This document shows, one piece after another, positions 1 through 14,000 of a stretch of 64,000 nt of DNA. The position numbers were made by a program, and so were the translations under genes. The notes below the pieces were generated by a model. That model searched no databases and was not told where the DNA came from. It was given only the letters and a program-made list of their open reading frames with translations. The stretch is from Breviolum minutum Mf 1.05b.01 (taxonomy: Eukaryota > Sar > Dinophyceae > Suessiales > Symbiodiniaceae). Location of the stretch: assembly GCA_000507305.1 (NCBI GenBank), contig DF239261.1, positions 62,001 to 126,000 of the forward strand, read 5' to 3'. Position 1 is the first letter of the stretch; every line of letters begins with the position of its first letter.

Positions 1-353
1 AATATCATACCCTCCCTATACAACCAACAGCTCGCCTGGGATCCCCAAAAGGAAAGGATCGTTTTGCAACCACCATTTTTCAGGGGCGAACTGTCAATTG
101 TCCCGTGTGTACCAAGGTGGGCCCAATAACCAGTTATCAATTGAGTTATAACCTTTATAGGATTGTTTTCACCCCAGTTACCTTGAGGTCAAAATAGATG
201 GCTTGCCTATACCAAAAGGTAGGTCTTTTTAAAGGGTCCATATCAACCAATATGTAGGGACCTGTGAGCCATGGTACTTTTCCATGACGGGGTACTCATT
301 TTAGGGCCATTTCTATAGGCCGTTTTTCACCCCAGGATACCTGACCATTTCTC

Positions 354-462
354 CAGGTCGGGTCGCTCGGCGTCCCCGACCAAGTCGGGTCTTCGGGGCG
401 ACCGAACGCCGGGAAGAAATCCCAAGGCTGAGAAGGTGCCGGTGGAGGGGGTTGGGTGGTCC
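354..462 (+). CDS. weak exon candidate at the left edge
   Basis: GC-rich block between atttctccag and CCAG|gtggta. Plus frame SGRSASPTKSGLRGDRTPGR then NPKAEKVPVEGVGW; the minus strand is also open (85 codons). May belong to a gene upstream of the window. Confidence 0.3.
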
Positions 463-1202
463 AGGTGGTAGGGAAGGCAACCGGGGGAAACAAAAAAAAC
501 CTTACCCTTCCTGAAACTAAGATACTGTTGATAGCTGCTGATCCGGCTAACACCTCAGGTGGTGCAGGATATCTTCCATCAACAGTAGCACCTGAAAAAT
601 GGGATGGTTGGAATACGATTGGTTCCTTTTGAGGCCCGGCCTATTTTCAGAGGCAAACTGTTAGTTCTATAAGGGAGTGTATCCCTTGGAAGTCCGATCC
701 GACTGTTTTTGGAATCTGTTTTTTCCAATGGGTTTGATAGTGGTTTAATCTGATTTTAAAGTATGGGCCTATGGGATAATGTCTTTCTCAAAGGCATGTA
801 TAGATCTGGACAATTTATAGCGACCAAACCGCCGGGAACGGTCAGCCTAAAAATAGGTAGTTTGATTAGTTAGGAAATCCTGTACCCAAAATGGCCTTAA
901 TTCAGATTAAGGATTCAAAAATAAATTGCCCGGGCCTTATCGGTTTGTCCATAAAGAAGGCCTTGTTTCAGTAAGGGTTTATATAGTCCATCAACAATTC
1001 CAGGGGACTATTCTTGTTAACGGTCTTTGACTTCCAGGGTCATGGCATTCCATTATTCTGATTGGGTCTGATTGGTTCAAAGGGATCGTGAATCTCCCAC
1101 CATCGAATCATGTTTTATAGTGGTAGACTGGGATAAAATAAATTTCCTTGGTGGGACTATGTTGGCTTCAGGTTTTTTTCTATCATTGTGCCGGTGACCA
1201 TA

Positions 1203-1297
1203 TATGTATACCAGGAACCCAATCTTGATTGCAAAAGGCCTTTTTTTGGAGGGTTGCAGTCCCAAAATTGGGGACTTTCACAGGTTCCAGGTATAAG
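1203..1297. repeat. element, family L
   Basis: atgtataccaggaacccaat ... cacaggttccaggtataagt. Confidence 0.72.
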
Positions 1298-1421
1298 TTA
1301 TGTTGTAATATCTTTTGATATGTTTTCTTTTGGAATTTGCTATCATTCATCCAATGGGTTCAATCATCTTTAAAGTATAGGCCTATGGGATATGTTTTTC
1401 TCAAAAGCATGTATATCAGCT

Positions 1422-1541
1422 AACGGTTAATTGGTGGTTTGGGTTGGTGGTTTGGGATTCTAGGGATCCCCTTAATGAAAGGGATTGTTACTTAGGGGCA
1501 CCCGATTTGAGGGACCCAAACCATGGGGACCCTAACCAACC
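1422..1541. repeat. element, family G
   Basis: ggtggtttgggttggtggtt ... ccaaaccatggggaccctaa; second copy at 13249. Confidence 0.7.
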
Positions 1542-2007
1542 ATTTGCCATGAGTTGTGGTGGTTGAGATCATTTTGGGTCATTTCTACTTTGAGCTGCCC
1601 TGGTAAATCCTCATTCAAAGGATGCCCTTGAGGCAAGCAAGACATATTGTGTTCCTGGAATTATATCTATTGCATGCATCTAATTTCATGAATTCAAGCA
1701 GCCATCTAGGGAATATGTATTTAGCATTTGCCCCCAATTCTTGACCCAATGTAGACAATCCATTCATGGAGCATCTTTATGGGTTATAATTTTCAATGTC
1801 ACCTACAAGATGGGCCCCAAGCCGATCGTAAAAAAATGGAGATTTTTTCACCCTCCCAAATGGCTTATTAAAAAGAATGGCTTTGCCTGGGGTTGCGTCA
1901 TCCTACTTCCAGGACTTATTCCACCCCATTTGAAAATCTGGTTTTTGGTCCCGCCTTGCTACACCCCTCCCTCCGGAGATTTGTTTCTGGTTTCAACGAC
2001 GATCCGT

Positions 2008-2064
2008 ATGGAGGTGCAGACAGCGGTACGTTTACGACCATTCCTGACTACCGAGTTGATAAAG
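2008..2064 (+). CDS. kinesin exon 1: start codon and beta1 strand
   Basis: ATG at 2008 opens a frame encoding MEVQTAVRLRPFLTTELIK, the first strand and VRxRPF motif at the N terminus of kinesin motor domains. The frame runs into TGA soon after, so the exon must end first; AAG|gcctga at 2064/2065 gives a GC donor in phase 0, matching the phase-0 start of the next exon at 4217. Confidence 0.8.
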
Positions 2065-5000
2065 GCCTGAGATGTTTGTCGAAGCTGTGAGATGATTCGA
2101 GTTGCACAAGTGTACAGGCTATTTATATAGTTGGTTTAGAACAAAAAAGATGACTGGAACATGAACATTTGAAGATTTTCGTAGAAGATTCCCATCTCGT
2201 CCTATGTTGGGAATCTAATGAATGCTCCCTGCAATGCCACCCCCTTCAGCTGAAAAAAAACCTTTCAGCAAGAGATTGAGGGGTGAGTTTTTGATCCTTT
2301 ACACCAGCCAGGGAAAAAGTAGATGGCACAGTTACCATGCATTGTTTTATATAAGCCCTCTATTAAGCTACCTTTTGGGGACTGTGTCATGTACTTTGAC
2401 CATGGTGTAAACTGACTTACCAGGATCATCATATTCTTAGGCGACCCGGGTTTCCCATTTCGAAAACTCCCATACGAATGGCGTTTCGTTTCGGTGATTG
2501 GATCCACCCTTTTCATCATCCTTTGATGTACAGTGATTGGATCCTGTTTGGGACCAGTTTTCCAACAATGGGGCAATGAAAAAGCCGTGGTTGTTTAGGG
2601 TACAGAAGGGATTATACTACTGAGTTATGTTGGGATTATAATTAATGATCAGGATCCCCATTAAGCAATCACTATTTCATGGAAAGTCTCCGGCCCGTTT
2701 TTTTTTTGGGCTCGCAAGCGAGGGCAGCTCGACCTTAAGTCCCAATTGGGAACGTCAAAGTTCTTCAAGTTCATCTCATGTCATCAGTTGCGTCGAGGTG
2801 CTGCCTGTGTGTTTCGACTACTGGGATGGGCTTTTGGGTGCTTTTCGTGGTGGCGGTGGTGTGTTACATGCCCTGTGGTGACTGAACTTGTTGAGGGATT
2901 CCATGATATTTAGTAGGAAAAATTTAAAAATAATTGTTGTATTTTTTTAATCTCAGGATCCTTTGGGTTGAGTGATGATGATTTTTGGAGAAACTGTTGG
3001 ACTTTGTTTATTTTGTTGACTGGCTGGTTGTTTGTTTATAGGTATTCCGAAATAAAAAAACGAGTGGGATAGTTAACCTGGTTATGAGGACCGAAAAAAG
3101 GTGCTGTCGCCATGTCTAATCACCATGAAACAAATGGTGAGGAGGCAGCTCAAAAAAAAATCCTAAGAGGTCACTTCTGGGAGCACCGTGTGTCGTTTTC
3201 TAATGATGGTTGTATTTGAATTAGCTAGTGAGTTACTGAGTTTGTTTGGTAGCTAGGTAGTTAGCGAGTTAGTTGAGGTGTCGTGTCCTTTGTTCGAGAG
3301 GTGGCAAGGGCACAGAGGCACCCTTAATTGGGCAATGTTAAACTGGATAAGTTCACCTTGAAAAGATGATGAAACCACGGATTTCCACCGAAAAAAAAGC
3401 TAAATGCAACCAAAGATGACGGGAAAATTTGCAACTTTTCCATGGAAACATCTAGGATTGCCATGTCATTTGATTTAATTTGACCAAATTCATGTCTTGA
3501 CAACGGTGGAAAGCTGCAATTTTCATTTTAGTGCCTGTACATGTCTTGTTAAACAAAAAAAATATTGCCACCATAGTTCCAACGTCCCAAAAATAACATC
3601 CCCCGGTGGATGTCGTTCCAGATGAAGCCGAATGGCCATGGTGTGGTACTTTATGATCCGGAGGCGCGGATTTCCTAGGTGGTGGTTTCATATATATCCA
3701 TATAAATGGCCTTATAAATGGGTAACTGGGGTTATAACCCCTATATGTGAAACTAACTTAGGTGGTGGCAACTCAAAGATTTTTTTATGTTCATCCCTAT
3801 TTGGGGAAATGATCCAATTTGAGTTGCGCGTATTTTTTTCAAACGAGTTGGTTGAAACCACCAACGAGTTTTTTCTTTTTCACAATCCTTGACTTGGATT
3901 TTTGTTTAAAATGTATCCCTTCATTTAATGAATTTTAGCTAATGAAATGAACACTACTTAGGCTACATCGTTTGATGATTGTTCACTTTCTACCAAAAGG
4001 TGATGTGTTACTAATCTTGGATTTGTTGAAGGTGTTTCTTGAGGGATTGTAGCGTGGTAAATCACCATGAAGAAACCATCATTTGTTTGGAATGTTTGTT
4101 TTTTCCCAACCACCTTAAAAGCAAATCTAAGTTGAGGACGGCAGGAATGGAAGATGTTTGTGTTGGGGATTTTTTTTTTGTGGAGAGAGGAGTGGTTCAC
4201 ATTTTGAGGATGGCAGGATGGGCAGGAGAAAGCCTGCGGGACACAAACAGCGAGATTAGCCTTGAAGATGGTTGGCCAAGACGATCCTGTACCTTTGGGA
4301 TGGCATTTTCAAGGGCGTTTTTTTTAAAGCGACTGTATGGTTGTTGCTTATTGATGCCTCTGATATTTGGATCAGTTGAGATAAAGGCACACAATTTGCT
4401 GTACATAATGCTGCGTGGATATTTTTTACCCAAAAAAATCCACTGGTTGTTGCCGGACATTCTTAGTTGTCAACAGTGTTGCAGAACGATGCGTATACAA
4501 AAGTCCTCTTTTTCCAAAGGATATATACCCTCCCGAAAACCAACATTGGACATTAGCACCAAACAATGGATGGTTGGAAGACTACTTTCCTTTTAGGCAA
4601 AAACTTTTTTTTAGGTGCCATGTTTGTTCCAGGTAGTGTATCACATTGGAGTCAAATGATGAAGGCTTGAAAGATGTAAATTGTTTAAGTTGCAACTCTT
4701 CGCATGATGGTTCAGTGGAAGTCAATGCAACTTCTTCCAAGACTTTCTGTAGGAATTCCATTGCAAGCAACAGTATCCTCCACTGTGAAGGGATCCTAAA
4801 ACACATGGTCATTAGTCAATATCCTGCCAAACAGACTACATAAGCGTATATTCCCCTCAAAACTATATTTATAAATATAAATGGGGAATGTCAGACCTAA
4901 AGCCTTGCAAATTGAATTTTGAAGCCCAAACATTTTATGCTGCCAGAAGTGAGGTTTTAGTTTATTGTTTTTTTGGGTATATCAAAATCCCTTTATGGCC

Positions 5001-8000
5001 CTTATTTAGCATGATTTACTGTTTTGGTAAGGTATGTTTGTCTATCTTAAAAACTAGATGGTGGTTGCATTTTTTCTATATTTAATATATTTAATTGTTT
5101 TTTTCCCGCTTGGGAAAAGATTCAATGATCCAATTTGACCAGCATATGTGTTTTTTTCAAATGGGTGGAATCAACCACCAACTAGGAAACCACATGGACC
5201 ATGTCGCCAGCTGTCAGAAACCGCATCAACCTGGGCGTGAGTTTGAATGTACCTATGCCTTCGATTCCAGTGTGGCAACCAAGTTGAAAAACAACGGGTC
5301 GGGTCGTTTTTTTTTGGGGGGTCACAGCAAGATAACTTGGATCTGTTTAAGGTATTTTAAGGAGTTTTAAGGTAAGTGTTTATTTTTTTACCATGGTAAA
5401 ATCACCGTTTTGCACCACCACCACTTCAGGGGCGGGCATATGTTGTTTGCTGAAATGCCATCCCCATCGTGGCCATTTTTTAGTCGCAAGTTGGTTTCTT
5501 GAAAAAAGTTGGGCCATCTATTTTTGACTTGTTGAGCATGCCCATAGACATCCAAAATCCTCCAAATACCTGGTGACCCTAAAAGCCGAACCTCAAGAGA
5601 TGTTTTAGGGATTCCAGCTACCACTCATTTTATTCAATATTGGACATGCAAAACTTGGATACGTAGATAACAACCATGGTTAGTTTTTTCAGTCCCCTTA
5701 AGGATCGATCGATGGTGGGACCCCTTCCAAATGGCCGAAAAAACGGCTTATAGGTAATAAAAATTGGGGTTGGAACTCAGAACCTCGAAGGTAGGCAAGG
5801 TGGTGGTTTGATTTTTTTTATTTTCATCCCTATTTGGGGAAATGATCCAATTTCACTAATATTTTCCAGATGGGTTGAAACCACCAACCAGTAGGGAAAA
5901 TGTTTGCCTCCTTTTTGTCTCCTTGACTTCCTGTTCCGGGTTTGGCCCACGTTGGATTTTTCAATCCTCAGAGGTCAACCGCAATCACGAGATTATGCTG
6001 ATCAAAGTGAGCAAATGGTGGAGATGGAGGGCCAACAAATTATGGATTTGTGTTGAACGATTGTGAAATATAGAATATGAATATATGTAAATATACAATA
6101 TATACATGTTTTTTCTTATAGAAATGTCTAGGGTTCAAAATAGACATACATGTGGCAACATTTTCCGAAACCAAGGAGATGATAAATCCGGGTCCCGAAT
6201 ACATGAGATAAATGCCCTGCAGGAAAAATATTCAAGTCAGTATTGGGAAGCTTGGATGCTTTGTCGAGTTCAAGTTGATCTTAAATTTCGGGGTGTTTTC
6301 CCGGTTTCGGACCAGCTAAACATCTTATTTATACATAGGGGCCGGGCATCTAAGCTTAGCATGTGGCTGATGAATCTGCCAAAGGGGGCCACATCCTCGA
6401 CTCCCGGGGGAGAGAAACATACCATTGAAAAACACCGAAAAAAATCTGAGGTTAGGTAGATGTCCATTGGGTTGGAGTGAAAGGTCATATTTTTTTCTGG
6501 GCGAGAGGTTAATTATAGATTTACAAGTAGGGAGGGTGGGGGTGGAAGATTGATAAATGCAGATGTAAACCCCCGTAAACTAACATATCAATGGAAAATG
6601 AACCATTTGAAGATGTATTCCCTATTGAACATATGGATTTTCCATTTCTATGTTAGTTTACCAGGGGGTATTTTTTAATGAATGAAGCTTTCGCAACTAT
6701 TTTCCAAGATGATGAATTGCATCTACAGGCCCCACCCAGGATTCAGGTGGCAAATAAAGATTTATAGAGATTCCCTACTATGACCAACTGGGTGGTGGTT
6801 TCAAATATGTTTTATTTTCACCCCTATTTGGGGAAGATTCCCATTTTGACTAATATTTTTCCAAGACGTTGAAACCACCAACCAGCTAAAACATCTAATG
6901 TCATAATCTGGCTGTTGACGAGCAAGCATACTAGGTGGAAGGTGCGTCCCCTTGGTGATGGTGAGGTACCATCTACAAGTGCTTGGGAGCAGACATGGTG
7001 ATGCACGGAACTACAGGCCTGGTCCAGTTAGTGACTAACCATTGGTCCACTCGGCCATGCAATTCGATTGATTATGATCTAGGTGGTGGTTTCAATGATG
7101 TTTTTATGTTCACCCCCATCCTTGGATAAATAATCCATTTGAGTATATATATAATGATATTTTTCAGACGGGTTGAAACCACCAACTAATTCCTTCCTAA
7201 TTATAACTGGTGTTTTGTGGCTCAAATTGTAGGTAAATCATATACTTGTATTAGATATACACATTATGTATATCCTATGAGATTCATAAGCGTTCCAACC
7301 TGATTTTGGTGGCAGGTTATAACTGTTGTTTGGTGGCCTATGGTCAAACTGGTACCGGGTGGGGGAGCCTTATGGAAGGCCGTTGGCGATGCGGGATGGG
7401 GGTTCAGGGATTTTGTTGGAAAACAACGGGTCCTTTTAAAAGGGACCAGGTCGAGCAGAACTGGGTGATGGTTTCAAAATATTGTTTTATGTTCATCCCT
7501 ATTTGGGGAAGATTTCCTAAAGGGGTTGAAACCACCAACTAGTGAAGGACTTAAACACTCAGTTGTTTGTCTTTTGTTGGTGATTTTGTACGGATTCTAC
7601 CATAGTAAAACACCATTAAACCACGATGTCGGGAATATGTTTGATATCTTAATTTGTCATTTTTCCAACCATCGAAGAATCAAATCTAAGTTTAAAAAGG
7701 GACAAGGTGCGGACTTTAAAGAAGGTGCATGTTTTAAACAAGACGATGACATGTGTATACATATATATGTTGATGATAATGTATTGTTTGTTGGTGAAAC
7801 ATGTTGGTGAACACTTACAGGATTTACAACATCTTTTGCAAGATTTACAAGATTTTTTGGTGAAACAAGCAGGGACTTATTGAGTAAAGCATAGTAGCAG
7901 GAAACTTTCTTACCCAGAAACTTAGCTATCATGGCCCCTTTGAGCTTGTCTTCGCAACAAATGATTTGTGTGGGGAAGGGGTTGTGTGCTGAATCCCTAT

Positions 8001-11000
8001 AAGCATATACAGGCAGCTAATTAAAGAGCTTCCCCCTCAGGTTTGGATCAACACATCTTTAGTTCCACATTGCTGAAGGTTGGTTGGTGGTTGGTTTTTC
8101 TTCACTGATCCCCAGCATTGCATGAAAAGGATATGAATCCTGGCAAGATTCCTTAAGTTCCACCACCTTAAACAGCAAAGCAGCCATTCTTCGTTTAAAC
8201 AAGTTGGGTTGTCCAAGACTGGGTGATAATTTGTTCCTTGGGGGAAATGATGCAAGCTGACTACCTCCCCCAAAGTTTAACAGCAAGATTGCCCCTGAAA
8301 AATGGTGGTTGGAAGAGAAGCTGACAAGCCTTGCCTGTATTTTTTTCAGGGGCGAACTGTTAAACTTTGGAGCGGGCATTATTTTTCAACTGGGTTGAAA
8401 CGATCAGAAACAAGCAAAAAAAAAACAGTATCACCTGAAGTTTTCCATGCAAAAAACAGACAAACAGCCAAGGAAGACGCACACCGTGCACGGTGATTGG
8501 CAGAGTCAAGATCAACGTGGCCTTTTACCACGCATCGCCGAAGGCACTTTTACTTGTCAGATTTGACGATCTGAAAAAATGCTTGGAAAAAATGGCGACC
8601 TCACCGTATACTCGTATACATCTCGGAGGTAAGCCATAAGTTGTGAAAGAGGCACAGGAAATATTTTATGGTACTTCAATATACTTTACATGTGTATTTT
8701 ACAACCCACGATATCTTATAGCATCATGTTTTGACATGTTGGTTAAATGGCATGACCTTTTGCAATTTTAAGACTGACCAGTGATACCTGATCATAATGT
8801 GATGTTTCCGACCCTTGACAAGATGACATGCCATTTCCCTGACGTGAGATGGTTGGAGCAAGAAATTGAAGGCAAAGTGCAATCCTAGACTATCGTATTT
8901 GGATATGACAAGATCCCCTCCCCAACCAGATGCACATACAGTAGAAGATATGGCAGAAGTCTATGCAAGGATTAGTCAATGATTATTTGGGTGCTTACTT
9001 GATCTGAAAACGGACATTACTTTGTTGTTGCTCCCAGGACCGGTAAGGTTCAATTCACCAACTTCCCCAAGAATTGATTGAACTTGTGTGGTTTAGGGGG
9101 CCTTCTAGTATCCAACATACATATGGAGTGTCACAAGGGTTTGTGACTGTTGTTTTTCTCCGAGCCAGAGTCCCAAATTTCTCAAACATTTCAGGGCTTT
9201 TCGAGCGCCTGGCCCGATTGCCGAGAGGTCAGTGTGGCGGGTTGTTTTTTTTGGGGTGTGGGATTTTTTGCAGGTACGCCTCGGTGATACCCTCTTGCAA
9301 AACTAACATACTCTGGGTGGTGGTTTCAAAATCTTTTTTTTTCATCCCTATTTGGGGAAATAATCTAATTTGACTAATATTTTTCAGATGGGTTGAAACC
9401 ACCGCCTAGTACTGGTATCCCACCAAACGAGAAGTTGGGAAAATTATCGACTCAAGAGTGCGTTGGGATGGTATATGTTAGTTCCCAGCAAGTTAATTCT
9501 GTTCAAGGAACATATTAGAGATTAAATCACACCTTGAAGTACTGAAAGTTTTCTGGTATATAAGTAAGTTATTTTTTGGTCTCCATGCGAATTGATGGTT
9601 TTGTTCCTGTGTGTCTCATGACGCATGACTCTTTTTTGAGATTTTGGAGAATGATTCTTTGTTTCTCACGTGCCTACACGCTTACATTTATATAAGATGA
9701 CTTCTTGCGAAACTACGGTTGGCAAATAAAGAATCTCATTTCCAGCAACGCCCAGACAGTTGAAACTGACTCAAGATCCGAAGCTGATGACTTCGTGTTG
9801 GACAAAAAACCAGGGTTTTGTTTTTCTTCTCAATTTGAAAGCGAACACATGGTGTATGTTTACTTCCCTATCTTCACAATTTGTTTAAGGTTTTCACTTG
9901 TCTCTATGGCCTACTTCAACCAAAAAGCTATAATATGGTCTTTAAGGTGCATATGTTTGTGAAGGATTTTGCACTTTCATTTAGCAGGAGATGATCCTCT
10001 AAATAATGCTCCGAAGATGAACAGGTGACACTGGTCGCGTGCGCATTTCCTATATCGAGGCACGTTTTCTGAGAAGTTGGAAGGTTGAACCAAAAAAAAG
10101 TGGCTCTGGGAGTCTAGGATTTTTCCAACGTACCTTTGGAACAGACCCCAGACCCCCAACCAACAGACTAAGGTTTTGGAATTCCTTTCATTTGGGGGTT
10201 TGGGGATGCCTGGGGTATACTCCATGGGTATGTTGGGGTTCTCTTAGAGTGTGCTTTGGCCAGTAGGGATCTCAACGGAGACCAAAACCTTCACTTCCCA
10301 TTGTCTTTCGCAGAGTGGGTTCGCATTCCAATGTATTGTAATTTAGTGTGATGTAGGTGTGTACCATTTTTGTTGCTGCACATAATTTTGTTTAATACAT
10401 GGGTACACATTAGCAACTGAATTCAATGTCCATGTGTGGCCGGTCACATTGATACATCTTGCTTATTTATTTGGTAATGATGCATGAACCATGGCAGGTC
10501 AGCCAGATAGGCATGTTTCATCATATGCCTTTGAACTTGCAGGATGCTCCATATTCACATGCAAAATTCCAAGGAGACTTGCTCCACTTTTGGAAGTCAA
10601 ATTTCAGATTCCTCTAAAATTTAGCAACTGAAAAGAAGGCGTCCCAAAAGGAAAGTAATCTTCCAACCATCATTTTTCAGGAGCAAGCTGAGATGTTGTC
10701 AGGTCTATAATGATCGTTTACGTGACTTGTTCTCTACCACTGCTCGCTCCGAGTATGATGGCATGGATCCCGAGGGAGGATGCCCAGCGGTTGTCGAAGG
10801 TCAAATGAGCAATGAAAAACGGGGCTGGTTGTTTAGGGTATTTGGGGGATGGTACTACCCAGTAAAATGGGGGATTGCAATTACAATATACATACAATAA
10901 ACTATTTATTTTCAAGAAACCTATTAAACAACCAGACTAGATTTTGAATAGTTCTCGCAGGCTGACTAAAGTGAATGTATATAAGTATATATAGTAAATT

Positions 11001-14000
11001 TTTAACTTTCAGTTCAAACACTCATTTTTTTGACATGTTTTTTTTTCCGTTTCACATGGTGAAAACAAAACAAGCGCCACTTTCTTGTTTTTTTTTGGTG
11101 TGGTGGGAGTGGTGCGATAACATTTGGCACAGTGGCACAGCCCCAAAGATTGACATAGAACCTGAAAATGATCGTTTAGTTCAGATGATATTTCTTTTCC
11201 ATGTATTCTCAGGTTCCAGCCGTTACCTTAAGGTCAAAATAGATGGCACAGATACCAAAAGGATCCAAAAGGTAGGTTAGTAAAGGGTCCTGATAAACCA
11301 ATATGTCGAGACTGTGCCATCTACTTTTAAATAACTTTATATAATCCTCCGGGGTGTATACTCCAAGCACGTCATCCACTCCTCGGCATTTTCCATGAGG
11401 TTCGCCCAGGACACCTCGTGTAGATCCCAAGAACTTTGCATCTGGTGGAGGCCACGGAAGAAAGGGGGAGAAAGGGGGGATGGTGCTTCAAAAGTAGGCA
11501 TTTATCTATTGATCCATTGGGTTTTGGGGTGTTTGAAGCATAATTCCAAAGCGAAGCTATAGGTTTCAATATTTTTTTTCATTTTTAGCCCCCTATTTGG
11601 GGTGAATGATCCAATTTGGTGACTTGCGTATATGTTTTCAAATGGCTTGGATTGAAACCACCAATTCGCCGTTTCACTTTAACGTAGCTTTCTGAAACGG
11701 TTGGGATTGACAGTTTTGTAGTCTGGAAACTTGGGCCCAGCACATGTAGTGGACAGACATTTTGTTTCTGGGGTTTTGTGTGTGTGTGTGTGCGTTATTG
11801 CTTGTAAACGCGTGATTGCAGTTGGTATGATGTTGAGCCAGGTGATTATTGTATTTATATTTATGTATATATTTATGATTTATGATCACATATGAATATA
11901 TGTGATTTTATGTCGTTTTTGCACATACCTTCGGCTTTGTTTTTCCATTGTGTTTAATTTGGGACTTTTGCAAGTGAACGGGGCAGAAGTTCCACGCTTT
12001 TACAAACCAACAAGCAAACAAACAAACAATCAAGCAAACAGCGAAGCAAAGAGGCACACATACAAACAACCAGATGAAGTGAATAGTTTTGTGGCTTGGT
12101 TTCTGGTACTGTATACTATGAATTACACCCCTCCAAATTACAAAAGATAGGAAAGACATGTTTACATCCCTTCTCAATATTTCTAAATGGTTGATGTTCA
12201 TCATGACATCATCATAAATTGCCCGAGTTTAAGATAACAAACATCTTCTTGGACAGGTGCCTTGGCGTTGTTGGCAGTATTATCCCAAACTCGTTGGGAA
12301 CAATTTTGTATATATCAACCATAGGCCAAACCGCCCCACGGAAGTCACGGTCCATGAATTGCTGCGAGAACATTCATGAAACACCACCCTACTTGGAATT
12401 GTGTTTATGGTTATTGTTCACGGATTGTACCATTTTTACATCGCCAATGTTGCACCACCATTTGGACCATTCAACCACTATTTGGGAGAATAGAAAATCC
12501 ATCCGCAACTGGTGTGGTGACAGGAAACCGCTTGGAAGTTCGAACACATCCTGAAGTTGGTGTTTATGTGGAGAACCTACAGGAGATTTCCACACCAACC
12601 TGGTGATTTTTTCAGCCGTGAGATGATGGTGAGTGAAAACGTGACCTTTTAAGGGGTTGTTGGTGACCTCCAATTAGGGGATAAAAAGACCACGAATTGA
12701 ATCACCTGGTAGATGTATTGTGCTGACCGGGAGGTGTTGGGGATGTTTTTTTTCTTGACATTGAATGCTTGTTGCATCACCACTACTTTATGGCACAGTG
12801 CGCCTCTTACAATTGAAAAAAACTCACTCAGAAAAAGGAGCAGTCTTCAGTTCATCTTGAATGATCAATTTTTTTTGTGCTAAATCAGTTTTGTCCCCTT
12901 TCAGAGATCCCGCGGGTTGTTTTTTGTTGGGGAACATGAATCTGAAAATCAATCGTCCTGGCCGAGATGCCTATGATTGAATCAACTTAACTAGGCTGCA
13001 TTTTTTTGGATGCAAAAAAATCATTGAAACCGAATGAAACCGAAATCTTCACCAAAACGCAGTTGAACGGGTTTTAAAGATTTATATACTCAGCTAAGTA
13101 GGCAAGCCTTGTGCGTTTTCAGGATTACATTATAATAATACATTTTATTTTGTAGTAAAAATGAATCATGTACACTCTTTAAGATTACATTTATGCCAGT
13201 TTGGCTCAAGTTTTTTCAGAAAAGGCCATCATTCAACTAATGGTTAATTCAGTGTTGGTTTGGGTTGGTGGTTTGAAAACTCTAAGGGTGCCCTTTAAGT
13301 AACAATCCCTTTCATAGGGGGATCCCAGGAATCCAAACCACCGGGCCCCAAACCAACGAGCCCCAAACCAACGATTACAGCCATTACCTGAGAAAAGATG
13401 ATTCAAAAGTTCCGCAAGGAAGATGTGTGGGGTCTCCGGCTTCAATTTATTTATGGTTGTTTGATAGGGATCCTTATAATACAGTTGATGGACAAATTCC
13501 TGCACCACCAATCATGATGATTATCCCATTGTTTTTAGGGTTTTAACCATCCCAGGTGGTGCAGGATTTTGTCCATCAACAGTAGTTTACTATAATTCCC
13601 CATTGGGTAGGATTTCAACAATTAACCATTAGTTGCATCATTTTCCGAAACGAATTTGCACTGCAATTGGAGGAGCTCCCTGTGGAGACCTTTCGAGATG
13701 TGGCCAAACATGTGGCAAGAGGCGGTCGGGGGGAGGATTTTCCGACATGGCCTGGTCCGGAGTGCGGGGATCTCTGGTGGCAAATGGTAGGGTAGCAAGG
13801 GAACCCGCCCGCACAAATGGCCTTACCCTGAAAGTCCAAGTCCACTATTTTTCGAATGATGTTTTACATTTAAAAACATATGGACTGTTGTTTCAGTAGG
13901 GGTTTAGTTCATCAACAGATTCCAGGGGATTATTTTTGGCATTAATGGTGGGCTTGATGACTTCCAGTTTTTTTTGATGGTGTCCTGCCGTTCAACCGTG

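Larger units (their letters stand above)
600..1970. other. no gene seen, repeat-rich
   Basis: Holds half-copies of family B (584-690) and P (550-590), one family L element (1203-1297) and one family G element (1422-1541). No exon-like block. Confidence 0.6.

Noticed and set aside
4039-4596. 185-codon open frame, the longest in the window
   Set aside because: Passes through homopolymer T runs and AT-rich sequence; only the 4217-4314 part, in a different frame, fits the kinesin gene.
4582-4812. Minus-strand frame with helical content (EFLQKVLEEVALTSTE)
   Set aside because: Base composition equals background, no clear splice borders, and opposite to the surrounding gene.
11368-11399. Possible kinesin motif RHPLLGIFHE just left of exon 10
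   Set aside because: The true L-x-V-R-x-H-P motif is at 12524-12602 and joins in phase; this string is in another frame and would duplicate it.
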